The notes: generated by a model from the letters alone, not told the origin. Shown: positions 11,956 through 23,590, numbered from the stretch's first letter. The stretch: DNA of 64,000 nt from Molanna angustata (GCA_963576475.1 OY754972.1:30489107-30553106); one strand, 5' to 3'. Numbers and translations are program-made.

Positions 11956-12876
11956 ATATAGTACCTTTATGAAAAATAAAACAAAATTGACCGAAAATAA
12001 TAATGCATATGAATATATTTTTTTTTAAATATAATCGCATTTTTTTAGTTGAGTAATAACGACGCCATTAATAAATTTTCGCAATTTGTCAAGATTGAAT
12101 AGTTGTCATTTTAGTAGTTAGTTATATTATGAACAATAGGTACATATTTCATATCAATGTGAAGAGTTTTTTTGTTTCAATGAACAACTATCTTTTGTTC
12201 AGTGTTCACCTAGTTTATAATCATATATTAAAACTGGTTTGTTGGTATAAGTACGTAGATTGATACAAACATCAGCTGATTTTCCTGTGTGATATCTCTT
12301 TGTAATATTTTGATACATATATAGTCGTTATAAGTAAAAACATATTTACTGGATTGAAACAATGTCTTAGGGTAAAAAATATGTTATGTACTATCAATAA
12401 CCGTAGTAATAGGGACGAGTATATAAGTACATTCATAATTCAGATTATTTTTTTAAATGAGCTTTTTCACGTACAAATACAAACATTTATGCATTCATTG
12501 GCGGGTTATTGTAATACCTATATTTCGTTCAGCAAATAAGTACAATTTAAGTTATAAAAAACAAAGGAGGATGAAATATGTGTATAAATAAATATTGTAA
12601 TATAAGTAGATTAATAAATAAATACTGAACAGGAATAAAAATAGAAAAATTCATTATTATTTGTGAAAGAGATAAGAAAACATTCTTGATCAAATTTTAT
12701 TTTTGAATATGAAAAAAGAAAGTGCGTTGAAGCAATATATAATTTTAATTCTCCACTTAATGTAATTAATAAACAAAATAATAGCCCTTGTAATAACTAT
12801 TGATCAAATAAATATCAAAATAGTACCATATTGTTGTTATACAAATTGTCTATAACTCCATAACCATTGAAAGAGA
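11956..12876. other. AT-rich intronic DNA, nothing identified
   Basis: No gene, tRNA or recognisable mobile element. Short ORFs here have no protein-like composition. Confidence 0.5.
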
Positions 12877-13069
12877 AATAGGCGTGATGACAGTAAGAAA
12901 AAATCATTGAAATTATGATTTTGTTAGATAAAATATGTTATAAAGATTTGAAAAAATATATTTATTTTCATTTTAAAAGAGCGAATAATATTAATATTAT
13001 TAAAATAAAAATACAAAATATGTTTGTCCGCCATTTTATGTGAAACACCAATCAGAGCGCATGACGTCA
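12877..13069. repeat. 193-bp direct duplicate, copy 1
   Basis: AATAGGCGTGATGACAGTAA ... GTCCGCCATTTTATG ... CAATCAGAGCGCATGACGTCA matches 13511-13703 over its whole length with scattered substitutions. Probably two insertions of one unclassified element or a local duplication. Confidence 0.85.
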
Positions 13070-13510
13070 CCATATTGTTACTGTCAATTGTGTTTGTTAC
13101 TGTCAACTGTTGTGTTGTTCGAAATGGCTATTTTTTTCATAACAAGCTATATGGAATATGCTGCTTATTTTTAACATGCTATTTTTATTTATTGATTTAT
13201 TTGGTTTATTTGGGACAATAAACCAAATAATATCGCTATCCGCTCTATTGAATCGTTGACGCATCTGTTATAACACGCACCGAGTATTGTAACGTGGTGG
13301 AGAATATTTAACGTTTCAGAAATAAATAACTTGGTGGCTTTCATTGCTTGATTATAAAATAAAATGATGTAATTATATTGTTTGTGGGAGTTGTACAGTG
13401 TTACATGAGGTTGAAATGGAAATACACAATGTATTATGATGAATCTAATATACATATGGGATAACTGTTATGATTCATATACATATTATGATTAATATAT
13501 TAAAATATGT

Positions 13511-13703
13511 AATAGGTGTGATGACTGTAAGAAAAAAATCATTGAAATTATGATTTTAAAAAATAAAATAGGTTATAAAGATTTAAAAAATGTTTTTTTT
13601 TTTAATTTATAGGAGTGAATAATAATAATATTATAAATATAAAAATACAAAATGGGTTAGTCCGCCATTTTATGAGAAAAAACAATCAGAGCGCACGACG
13701 TCA
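13511..13703. repeat. 193-bp direct duplicate, copy 2
   Basis: Partner of 12877-13069 (AATAGGTGTGATGACTGTAA ... GTCCGCCATTTTATG ... GCGCACGACGTCA). Same orientation, 634 bp apart. Both end in a GACGTCA word. Confidence 0.85.
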
Positions 13704-13917
13704 TAGTATGGTCGCGTCAATTCTTCTGATAGTCTTCAATACAATATACGCATTAATTGTCGGTCTGGACTATGTTTATTTTGGTGTTATCGATATATTA
13801 ATATTTTAATTAGATACTTAAAACTAAAACAAATTAAATATAAATGGAACAAGTATTCATCAAAGCAAATAGTTTCAATTTACCTAGATACTCGCCTACC
13901 TATCGGGGGACACTATG

Positions 13918-14520
13918 GGCCGGTATTACAGTGTCAGTTTAAGAGCTAAACTCAAGTTTTACAAAAATATAGCGTATTACAGTGTCCGTTTAGACCTAAT
14001 CTTCCCTCAAATACGTCACTAAAACGACAAATATTTAACTCAACGTTTCTGGCGGATTAAGTAATAACGGTGAGTCAACTGTCATTTGCAGGCAACGCAT
14101 GTAATTTCAGTTTCTATCACTAGAGGCGTTAGGCAACGAGTGTAGTTCAGTGTTCTATCACTAGAGGCGTTAGTTATATCGACGGTGGCACCACACAACA
14201 AAACAAACTGACAGCTATATTGAAACGAACATGGGCATTTAAAAGCATTATTTTGGTGAAAAAAATTAAATTTACCATGTTGGATAATAAAACAATGGTA
14301 TTTAAAGTCGTAGCGTCCCGTTTTGTATTTCGTATTATTTGAGGTTATTTAAATTTGACAGATAATAACCACAGAAAAAGTGAAATATGTCTATAATTGA
14401 AGATTTAGTAACTGACATGTCATATTGCACTGTAATACGGAAATGGATTCAATCTCCCCTTAACATTAATCTTGAGTTTGGCAAACTCAATGAGTTGAGG
14501 GCCGACTGTAATATCGGGCC
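13918..14520. mobile_element. MITE-like element with TATG flanks
   Basis: Left end GGCCGGTATTACAGTGTC; right end reverse complement GGCCCGATATTACAGTC. Further in, both ends carry related AAACTCAAG words. TATG is present directly outside both ends (13914-13917 and 14521-14524), a likely 4-bp target duplication. No transposase is encoded in the 603 bp. The superfamily is undetermined. Confidence 0.65.
14090..14171. repeat. 41-bp tandem duplication inside the MITE
   Basis: AGGCAACGCATGTAATTTCA ... CTATCACTAGAGGCGTT occurs at 14090-14130 and again at 14131-14171 with a few changes. Confidence 0.85.
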
Positions 14521-14524
14521 TATG

Positions 14525-16050
14525 TTAATTGTATTTTGTATGTAACTTAGTTTTTATTGAATAAATAAATAAATAATGAACGCTCGCAACGTATGGTAAA
14601 CTAATTTAGTTTTAGTATTCTACAATTTTGTCACGCGATGGTGAGCTGACGAACGTTCGACATGTTATGATGCTGGTCACTGCCAAACTAAACTAGCAAG
14701 CTATATTTTTTTCATGCAATGAAGCGATTTGCGAAACGACGGCGATTACGCGAAGCATGCGTTTTAAAACATCGTTACAATTTTAGCAGCATACGAATTA
14801 TTACATAGCGCTCGTTATTTGTATTGTGTTCATAACAAGCTATATTTATCTGCTATCGTTATTTTTAGCAATAGCAGCCATAGTAGTTATTTTTCTGCCT
14901 GTCTTAACTACTCTTAACTAGAATGGAACTTTTGATGGTCGGATATTTCTTTGCGTCGAACAAAGACTTTTGTTCATCAGAATTTCGAAACGTAAAAACT
15001 TAATAATAAGTACATATAAGTACTTTATTTATCTGTAATTTAAATACAACTTACATCTCGAAAACCGATAAAATATGCTCCTTCTTCTCTCTACATTATG
15101 TGTTCATAAGCTAAAAACATACGCGGGAAACTTATGATGGCCTATTTTGACGTTTGGACATTAATGAAGTTCTATATATGCTTATTGCCTAAATAATGGT
15201 AAATATTATATTATTGAGAGCTAAAAGTGGGGGAACAAATACTGTACTTCATTGTAAACGCGTACTTAATAAAATTCACTTGTGTCTCGCCGTGCGAAAT
15301 TTAATCACTTATTTCTCTTTTTTTTCGCGTGGGACGAAAACAAATACCTCAGTAGGTGTTTTTTTCGTCGTGTTTGTACATTTAGGGACCGCACAACACT
15401 TATGCACTTTTGAATTGATTATAAATACACAAATCATCTTAGAATACATATAGTACATATAGTAGTGATATGCGGTCTACGAAACCGTGACGTCACCGTC
15501 AGCTCCGACGGACGCCATTACACTGCAAGCGTTTTTTGACGTAAATGTCAAATTGGATTTTGAAATGGCAATTTTTGCTACTAAACCTTTATTTTATGTA
15601 GAAATGTATATATATTTGAAAACAGTGGATGCGTAAAAACATCGTGAGATAGTTTCTCAAAATTAGTCATCATGCCTATTAATAATACCATCAAAGTGAC
15701 GTTTATTTAAATACTAACCACCTTCGTATCAACAAAAATCATGGTCTCTTGTATCAGTCTTGTACAGAAAGATTGTATTTATGTTGTCAAATGGTTTATT
15801 CTCAAAATAATTATAAACACAATTATCGCTGTGTATATATAATTTTTATTTTTGTTATAAAATAATATTAAAAATGATCATAAGTATTTTCTTAACAAGT
15901 TTCAAAATTGTAATTGAATTTATAATAGCAATTATATCAAAGTATTACGTAAGATAAAATACTATCCACTCAAGTAGGTACTTCTACATATATTATGTAG
16001 GCTTTCGATTAAAAAAAAATATGCTGTTTTCTTAATTTATTCATTAATAA
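14525..16050. other. Intronic DNA, no gene found
   Basis: An AATAAATAAATAATGAA run at 14560-14580 may be a retroposon tail. The word CATAACAAGCTATAT at about 14830 also occurs near 13137. Nothing else is recognised. Confidence 0.45.
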
Positions 16051-16051
16051 C

Positions 16052-16245
16052 ATCACGGCATATCCCACAATGTGGAGTAACTAACGACATACATATGTGC
16101 GGATGGATATTTATTACTTTATAAAAGAAAGGCACGTCACATTATTTGTGTATCCTCACAGTCCAGCTTCGTCTCACCTGAAAATGCAACATTACAAATT
16201 GGTGGTGAAAGTCATTGCTGAACTATGTAAGATGTTATATTTTAC
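16052..16245 (+). repeat. Interspersed repeat family R3
   Basis: CATCACGGCATATCCCACAA ... GTGTATCCTCACAGTCCAGC ... AAAATGCAACATTACA matches 58770-58945 in order and spacing, and 11866-11955 in reverse. Possibly a SINE or LINE tail; no promoter boxes seen. Confidence 0.75.
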
Positions 16246-16261
16246 CTTATTTATAATATAC

Positions 16262-16790
16262 ACTTAACGTAGTTTACACCACTTAACTATGAGTACTAAC
16301 TTCTATCGGTTTCAAAAACTTTAAATGTTTTCTTCGTCAGGAAGACTTACGTACTAAAAATTAAAAATAAAATATAGACTGTTGTTAGGTTTTAAGTTGT
16401 GGGAGGAGTCAATTTTAGAAAGTAGTTGGGCGGAACGGTAAACATAAGTGACACTGGGTGGTTCAAAAAATTTTTGTTAGTTAAAAAAATATTTTCTATT
16501 TTATTAATTAATCGGAAATGTACTAAGAATCGGGTTGTTTGGGAAGTTTAATTGGTTATTTATTATACTTTGTTTATTATTAACACTTTTTCTTATTTCT
16601 AAAATTTCTAGATCTGCTAATTTTAAATTTGAGTAACCTCTATGCATAATCTGTATTCCCGTGTCTATATCAAAATGATGGTTAAATTCTATGAGATGTT
16701 CAGCAAATTCCGAAAAATTATTATTATTCAAGCAACGTAAGTGTTCTTTGACTCTGGTTTGAACGTTTCTATTAGTTTTATTTTCCTAAC
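16262..16790 (-). mobile_element. Penelope-like element 3' fragment
   Basis: Minus-strand reading gives NVQTRVKEHLRCLNNNNFSE, then LEILEIRKS and ILSTFPIN-stop (stop near 16504). It is a close relative of the 7735-8275 fragment, including the 3' hammerhead-like segment. RT and the first part of the GIY-YIG domain are missing, and the coding frame is broken near 16740. Confidence 0.85.
16303..16340 (-). ncRNA. Hammerhead-ribozyme-like motif (Penelope 3' end)
   Basis: The minus strand reads CTGACGA, then an AAAAC/GTTTTT stem with an AT loop, then GAAACCGAT. It occupies the same position and has the same upstream TACGTAAGTC word as the motif at 8195. The core is CUGANGA...GAAA; activity is unknown. 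Confidence 0.5.
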
Positions 16791-16859
16791 ATTAACGTTA
16801 TATTTTACCTTTTGTATTTTCGATTACCCGGCTCTTATGGGACACTCGAAATCCCTTTT

Positions 16860-17025
16860 TTTGCCGATTTTATGATTTAGGTATATCTTTTATGTATATG
16901 CATTTATTTTTTTATGTATTTTTGTATGTATTTACCATGTTTTAATATTGTTTTATTTTGTATGTGTAAAAGGCATTAAGCCGTTAATTATTATGAATAA
17001 ATAAATAGTAAATAAATAAACAAAT
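16860..17025 (+). mobile_element. Possible LINE 3'-tail fragment
   Basis: TTATGTATTTTTGTATGTAT-type text followed by GGCATTAAGCCGTTAATTAT and an AATAAATAAATAG tail. This looks like a retroposon 3' end with polyadenylation-like repeats; no coding part remains. Confidence 0.4.
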
Positions 17026-17349
17026 ATGAAATTAAATAATGATTGAAGAAAAACAACCTTTTCAATAGTCTGGTTGAATAAAAGCGTATAAGGAGATTAA
17101 TCAATTTTGCGAGTTATTTTCGTGTAGGTAACTACTTATCTAGTGTTGCGAGTTATTCTTTAATAAAATGAAAATAAGTAATTTTATAATAATGTGTTTA
17201 TTTGCAATAATTATTTTTATTGTTGTCGACCGCTGTAGCATACAGTGGTAACTTAAGAAGACCCTCCTCCACCCGGACTCGCTCTAGGAGCCGGTATATC
17301 GACTTACATAAAGAAGAAGAAGAATAAAGAAGACGATAAAAAATTATCT

Positions 17350-17480
17350 TCCCATATTCACTAAATTAAGCAGAAAATGCATGTGCTATAGGTGAACGAA
17401 ATCGGTCGAGGCAGGATTCGAACTCGCGACCACTGGATTACTTGTCCAGCGCGAAAACCGCTCTAGCATCTACCCATCAT
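17350..17480 (-). mobile_element. SINE family 1 (tRNA-Thr-like head)
   Basis: GTGCTATAGGTGAACGAAAT, CAGGATTCGAACTCGCGACC and GCTCTAGCATC: reverse complement of a tRNA-like A box and B box, with the body to the left. The anticodon arm is disturbed here (TTGTCCAGCGCGAAAACC). Other copies are at 18650, 19595, 20866, 24690 and 47408. Confidence 0.85.
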
Positions 17481-17609
17481 ACATACAGGGGTTTGTTAGA
17501 GGAAAGAATATTAAAAAGTATTTCTCACGCAGAAACAGGAATGACTGGATACGCAGTAGGACTGGAGATGGACAAGATTGAATGACAATAGATGTACGAA
17601 ATGACTGGT

Positions 17610-17762
17610 GGAGTGGAGAGTCAGAGAGGCGACAAGAGACCACAAGGGCAGCCTCCTAACAGATGGATGGACGAGATCAAAAGATTTGTTGGACCACAGG
17701 AAATGGGAGTCACGCAGGAACGGGAGGAGTGGAGAAGAAGAGTGGAGGCCCATGTCATGTAG
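17610..17762 (+). mobile_element. RTE-type LINE ORF C-terminal fragment, open frame
   Basis: Fifty codons before a stop: GVESQRGDKRPQGQPPNRWM, DEIKRF, then QEREEWRRRVEAHVM. This fits the GRPPxRWxDDIKR...RxxWRxxxEAxV end of insect endonuclease-RTs. Reading in this frame is uninterrupted; flanking ORFs in other frames are shadows. Confidence 0.75.
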
Positions 17763-17894
17763 TGGGCAAACACGGGCTGATGATTTCTCACGCAATTATT
17801 TTGGAAGAAAACAGTAGTTACCTACATAATTTGGGAAGAGTTACCAAACCTTACCTAATCCAGCATCTAATTCTGGAATGGAGACCATAGAATA

Positions 17895-18027
17895 TGAGAA
17901 GGGGAGTAGGCCGGCCTCAGAAAAGTTTGGCCGTCAGTATTATTTCCGTCGATGGAAGGAGATGGTTCCAAAAAGCCCAAAAATGAACATAGAAGAGGCC
18001 TACACTAAGCAGTGGAGAGATGGCTGA
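17895..18027 (+). mobile_element. RTE-type LINE C-terminal remnant with frameshift
   Basis: RRGVGRPQK and VDGRRWFQKAQK in one frame, then NIEEAYTKQWRDG-stop in another. It is the degraded equivalent of the intact end at 10042-10182. Together with the preceding fragment it may be one mosaic of two LINE insertions. Confidence 0.75.
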
Positions 18028-18648
18028 AGAAAGTATAAGAACCTTTACCAGCATTTTATTGAGTCTCGTATTGGACAAAGGCCTCCCAATTGGACATCCA
18101 CTGGTCTTTCTCTCGGGTTCCTACCTACGCCATCTTGAACCCACCACTCTTCCGGACATTCAGCAATAAACTTAACGAACCTTAACATTATAAGAAATGA
18201 TATTTTATCATACCTATTGCAAGTTGGTACATTTTATCATATACCTACCACCAAATTGACACTTATGTAATCATTATTGTTTGTCATCCGTATTAGAGAG
18301 AATGTGTTATGTATCTATGTACTTTGATCAGATCATATGACAAGACTAATCTTCCTCAGGCGAGTCAAGCCTATCAACATTAAATTATGTACCTTTGTAG
18401 TTAAGACACATCTTCAAACGATAATTTCTATTATTATTGCATTTTCCAAGAAGCTTTTTTAGGTACAGGTTGTTCTACGAAAAAACATTGATGTGTAAAT
18501 TACAAATTATATTTACTTTTGAACTGAATAATTATTTACTTAGCATATGTAGGTTCAGATATAGTTGATACCTCAATAGAGGCGAAGTAGAATAAAATTT
18601 TCTCACATGAGAAACACGAAAATCAAACCAAGTTTATGTGAGACAATT
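18028..18648. other. Unassigned intronic DNA
   Basis: The first 120 bases (TGAGTCTCGTATTGGACAAA, GGCCTCCCAATTGGACATCC) look like more LINE-derived text, but no frame is convincing. The rest is AT-rich. Confidence 0.4.
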
Positions 18649-18649
18649 T

Positions 18650-18830
18650 TAGATGGGTCGGTGGCAGAGCGGTTTGCGCGCTGGGCTAGTAATCCAGTGG
18701 TCGCGAGTTCGAATCCTGCCTCGACCGATTTCCTTCACCTAAGCACAAGCATTTATTTGATTACTTGTTTAACAACGACATATTCATTTTTTATTAAAAA
18801 AAATATGAGTTTCCTACAAACCTATATCAT
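18650..18830 (+). mobile_element. SINE family 1, best tRNA-like head
   Basis: A box TGGCAGAGCGGTTTGCGCGC, anticodon arm CTGGG-CTAGTAA-TCCAG (anticodon AGT, Thr), B box GAGTTCGAATCC, then GACCGATTTCC and a body with CACCTAAGCACAAGCA. The acceptor and T stems are imperfect and the body continues past the tRNA part, so this is a SINE and not a tRNA gene. Confidence 0.85.
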
Positions 18831-19590
18831 TTCTTCCTCAAATGTTCATCATTAATTGCATTTTGCAACAAATTATTTTATTATTATTAGGTACCTACAT
18901 CAATATATTCCATTTTGTCTCATTGTTAAAATATATGACACATCGATTTTTGTTTTTAAACTAATTTGAAATACAGTAAAGTCGAAAGCAAGAAGTGATA
19001 AAAAAACATCTTTAGTTTCGTAATAAAAAAACCTATAATAGTTTTGATGCCATCTTAAGCGATGGAAAATTATTTTGTTTTTAGACAATCGGCTTTATTA
19101 GTCGACAGTACTTGACTCTGTTGAAGGTGACAGGCGATTTGTCTTAAAATTGGTAAAATACCTTCAGCATGTTTTTGTCCGCGTTCGTTTGAAGTGATTA
19201 CTTTGGCCTTTGATGACAAGGAAAATATCTGTGTTTAAGTTGTGTGCAGGTAGAACGTGATTCATTTTATAAATTAAGCAAGGTTACGCTGTGGTTGAAG
19301 ATGAAGACGCACCATCCGAAATGTTAATTGAACTAATATATTTTAACACATTGTGAACAGAAATGGCACTTGGGTTGGCATTTGACCATATATTTAAAGA
19401 TATACAAAATATGTTGGTGTTATTTTTAGATACCTATGTACCTATATATCACGAAACAATAATATCGAATCGCTGAAAATTCGTTCTGATATGTATACCT
19501 AAATTCATCTTGTTTCATATTACTTAAACAGATCTTTTAAACAAAAAAATGAATATGTCATTGTTTAAATAAGTACATATACCTACATCT
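18831..19590. other. Unassigned intronic DNA
   Basis: No ORF, RNA gene or repeat match recognised. Confidence 0.45.
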
Positions 19591-19594
19591 TCCG

Positions 19595-19712
19595 ACGTTT
19601 CCTCAAATAAGCATAAATGCTTGTGCTATAGGTGAACGAAATCGGTCGAGGCAGGATTCGAACTCGCGACCACTGGATTACTAGCCCAGCGAGCTAACCG
19701 CTCTGCCATCCA
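19595..19712 (-). mobile_element. SINE family 1 copy
   Basis: GTGCTATAGGTGAACGAAAT ... GATTCGAACTCGCGACCACT ... GGATTACTAGCCCAGCG ... CCGCTCTGCCATCC: head and body as in the 17350 copy, with an intact AGT-type anticodon arm in reverse. Confidence 0.88.
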
Positions 19713-20865
19713 TTATCAATTATATAAAATTCCTTAAAAATACGTAACAACACAATTTTTTTAACTTTTTTCCACTAATTTAAAAATTTGTGTTAGGTAT
19801 TACTTATTTGTTTAAGTAATTTCATATACCTAATTTATATTTTTGATATTTGAAAAGGTGTTTATTTTTCCTTTTGTACAACATTAATTAAAAACAAATA
19901 AAATAATGAGTATTCACAGTACCTAATATTGATCATAATTTGTAAAATAATATATAGCACAAAACTGAACGACTTGACTGTACCTACATATGTGAACTTT
20001 GATATAAATATATTTTGAACTCGCATGTATGTATGTACATTTCAGTATAAATTCATCAATCTTGATTCTCAACTTACGAGAATATTATAACAACAATATA
20101 AATATTAATATGCCTTGGGTAGCGGAGCGTTGAAGAATCTCAAGAAAAATATGAAGTAGGTGTCTTTTGTAACATAATCAGTGAAATGCTTGATGTTTTA
20201 ATCTAGTTTTAAAAAATCTGATTCGCATTAATTGACGCCGTTGCGTAACAAATTGGTTCCAATTCACCTCTTATGAACATTCATAAATTGAGATCAGTTT
20301 ATTTTCTTAATTTGTTGAATGTCCGTGAAGTCAATTTCAATGCTTTCAAAAGTTTCTCCATATCCACTCGTTAACTTCTCGGGCAACTGAATAAAATTTT
20401 CAGTCAGGTGGTTTATTTCTTGCGGACAAGGCGCATCAAATCGATGTAAGCTTCATCAGTAAAATATATTTAGGTATTTTATTATGAATACATGTGCAAC
20501 TGTGATAGCACATAAATTTATTTATGATACTGGACTATCTAAAATACCTACATTCATTCAAAACTATACTTTACCTACTAAAGGTAACTTGAACATATTA
20601 GATAATAATAGATTACTTTGACTTTCAACGAAATATTTAGTATGTACCTATAGCTAGGTACTTATATAGCGCCGTATAGTCTATGTACCCTCAATAGCGC
20701 ATCGAGATAACAGATATTGTAAGCTTCTTGATTTACTTTTCATACAATGTTACTGTTTCTTTTTAGACATATTTATTTAATAAGGACATATTCATTTATA
20801 TAAAAAAATATATCTTATAAATTTTTTTTCAAAGAATGAATAGGTATGTCCTTCAAACTATTAGG
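19713..20865. other. Unassigned intronic DNA
   Basis: AT-rich with several TACCTACAT words. Nothing identified. Confidence 0.45.
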
Positions 20866-21003
20866 ATAAACATCCTCATACATTTAGTAAATTAAGCTTG
20901 ACTGTAGGTAATGAAATCAGTTGAGGCGAGATTTAGATTCATATACCGAGTCATCTGGATAACTAAACCAGTGCAGTGCGCTAGCCGCTCTGTCACCAAT
21001 CCA
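20866..21003 (-). mobile_element. SINE family 1, diverged copy
   Basis: CATCCTCATACATTTAGTAA, AATCAGTTGAGGCGAGATTT, CCGCTCTGTCACCAATCCAT. The B box is mutated, so this is an old copy. Confidence 0.7.
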
Positions 21004-21059
21004 TCTAAGCATTGATATACATAGATTCATCTACCTTAATAGTACCTACCTATAAATCA

Positions 21060-21140
21060 TTTTTGTATGGTAGGTAACTAGATTTTAAACTCAAAAGCCT
21101 TGGGTTCGATTCCAGGTGGTGCCATTTTTTGCATAACCTA
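21060..21140 (+). mobile_element. tRNA-like SINE head fragment
   Basis: CTTGGGTTCGATTCCAGG is a B-box match followed by GTGGTGCCA. No full tRNA fold can be drawn. Probably a SINE remnant of a further family. Confidence 0.4.
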
Positions 21141-21479
21141 ACTGGTTTTGTGAGATTAAGCTACCAAGTTAGGTGAATTGTTATTAAGTATTTGCAACGC
21201 AATATGAATGTAATGTTTTTTTTATGATGAAAGATAACTTATAAAGATATTGCATGCAAATCTATAGCCGATAGTCATAATTAAAATATTATTAGCTGAA
21301 ACGTTAAACGAAGGTTTGCTGCATTTGTTGCAATTTATGAATGGTCCATTTCACTCACTGTGAATGAATTTCTCTGCGATAAAATACCGTGCCAAAATAA
21401 TTTCTCTTATTTTATTGCCGATAAAATAAATACGCAGATCATATTTAAATGAAGAAATTCTAGACCGTTGGTTTTTGAA

Positions 21480-21685
21480 CGATTCACGAAAAGGATTGAT
21501 TGCAATAATGCAGGTCTCGTAACAAGAAAAAAAAATACAACTCTGTTGATTTTTTTCTCCGGTGTCCTGATTACGACTCGAATCAGAGGATACATTTATA
21601 TAAAACAATATTTCACGCACATACTTTTTTCTGGACTGGTGAGTGCCAACTGGCAATTAACTCGCCACCTGTGGAGGATGCAATA
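21480..21685 (+). mobile_element. SINE with LINE-type tail, diverged copy
   Basis: TGCCAACTGGCAATTAACTC followed by GCCACCTGTGG matches the tail of the SINE at 26311. A B-box-like ACGACTCGAATC lies upstream near 21570. Confidence 0.55.
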
Positions 21686-21899
21686 CAGTGATATTATCTG
21701 TCTAGTGAGATTGTAAAGTTTATATAAAGTTACATACCTATATACACATTGATTAATCTGTTTAATACCTTTTGTTTTGAAAAGTATAAGTAAATGAAAT
21801 AAAACAAACATTATGAGAATATTCATTCATCATTGTGCAAAGTTTTTTATTCTACGCAATAAAAAACAAGGCTATCTATCTGTATCATTCTATCTATCT

Positions 21900-22320
21900 G
21901 TGGCTCTATAACCCAGGTCGGGTCTTAGCCTCCTGCAGAACCCATCTTGTGATGCATTACGCCAGTTATGGATGCCGATGTTGCTTGCATCTTTCACTAT
22001 TCCATCCAGCCATCGAAACTTCGGCCTTCCAATTATTCTTCGTCCCCCCGGTGCACCATTCATAATTCATTTTGGGACGTCTTCTTCGCTCATTTTCTGT
22101 GTATGTCCGGCCCATCTGAGATTTTTATTTCACTCAAGATTGTAGGATCATTGTACAAATCATATTGTTCCTGGTTGTATCTAATACGCCACTCTCCGTT
22201 GGTACAAATCGGGTCGTAGATCCTTCTCAATAATTTCCTCTCAAAAGTTTATAGGGTTCTTTCATCAGTTTTAGTGATTGCCCAGCATTCTGATTCATAT
22301 GAGAGTACTGGCCCATATCA
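21900..22320 (-). mobile_element. RTE-type LINE RT C-terminal remnant
   Basis: Minus-strand frames give LLRRIYDPICTNGEWRIRYN, QEQYDLYNDPTILSEIKIS, then (frameshifted) MGRTYTENERRRPK and finally NWRNASQD / RRLRPDLGY. This is the order Y-x-LYxDP...GHxxRM...NWRxxAxD of RTE-like endonuclease-RTs. At least two frameshifts and several stops make it a pseudogene. The fragment at 38420-38640 is of the same type. Confidence 0.75.
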
Positions 22321-23477
22321 TTCACTCAACCAATTTCATACAGAATAGTTTAAAAATATTTAAATTATTAAAAATATAAATTAATATAAAAATTGAGGTA
22401 TTTATTTGTTTAAGATTTCGTACACGGTTTATATACAATACACATTTACATAATATCAAAACAAAGAACCCATGCACACAAAAATCCTACGATTCAAAGC
22501 CTGTCTGCGGGTATACCTACCTATTAAAATATAGACAAAATTATTTTTTTAATAACATCAGATAACGATATAAAAGGAAAATGTAGCAAAGTGGAAGACA
22601 TATAAGTACAAAAATATAAAGAAAATAACTTATAGATATTAAAACATACATAAATACCTACACATAAATCGATAGGTAGGTAAATACAAAACAGCAGACC
22701 GACAACGAGCGGTTCTACCAAATATTATAACCGCAGTCGACAGCAACAACACTTGGTAAGTACAAAGATATGAATGTCGCAGTCAATCTTCATATTTTAT
22801 ATAAGTTTATAAAATTTCAATTAATATTAAAAAAAAACACAAAAACCCACTCACACAATAAAACCGCTTCAACTAAATTCAATTAAACAAATGATATATA
22901 CATAACATTATCAATTATTGTAGTATTGGGGGGATGATGCCAAATTGATTACGATCAGTTTAAACAATATTACGATTTATTCAATGCGTAAGTGAACATA
23001 CATAATATATAATATACGTATTAGGTACCACGAGATTTCAACAAATAAATTGAATTTGCTAGGTTCGCGGACCAGTTATCTCTGGCCACACGTTTAAACA
23101 GTGGATGGAGTTTCTTCCGAGTGCATATTAGTGCAGATTGTTGGTTTCCTATACCAACATTATCTGCATCTCCATGTGTATTAACCAGATTCCTCCTAAT
23201 CTAGTTTTCTCTTTTGCTCGTGAGAACAACCAGCGCCCACTCTTTACCACTATCATTTTATTATTATTATTATTATGTTCTTTGTTATTGGGCTTCGTGC
23301 GGTGTTTTCTAATGTAGCCAACAATAACAATTATTATTTTGATGCATTTCATTACATGTCATGACTGAATGCAGTTTTTTTTACAATCAATCAATAAACC
23401 TTTCTATTGGGCGCTTATAATATTATAGCCTTGAGATATACTAGTTTCATTATGGCTATTAATTAATTGGTACAAAA
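22321..23477. other. Unassigned intronic DNA
   Basis: At 23050-23240 a minus-strand stretch translates as TRKKLHPLFKRVARDNWSAN without stops; it is protein-like but not recognised. The rest is AT-rich. A (TTA)n run lies near 23258. Confidence 0.4.
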
Positions 23478-23590
23478 TATTAGAGACAAAGCCACGAGGA
23501 AGAGTTAGACCATCAGAAACTTGGTGGACGGGTGTTGAGAAGGAGGTACATACCTACTATCCTTCATGGGATTGGCAGAGATATGATACA
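23478..23590 (+). mobile_element. LINE ORF remnant
   Basis: TKPRGRVRPSETWWTGVEKE in one frame followed by SWDWQRY resembles the GRPxxRWWDGVEKDL...W end of insect endonuclease-RTs. Short and worn. Confidence 0.45.

Noticed and set aside
13024..13221. 65-codon ORF as a small gene
   Set aside because: It spans the edge of a repeated 193-bp unit and has no protein-like features.
18660..18735. Genuine tRNA-Thr gene
   Set aside because: Acceptor and T stems have mismatches and the sequence continues into a repeated body shared with five other copies: a SINE.
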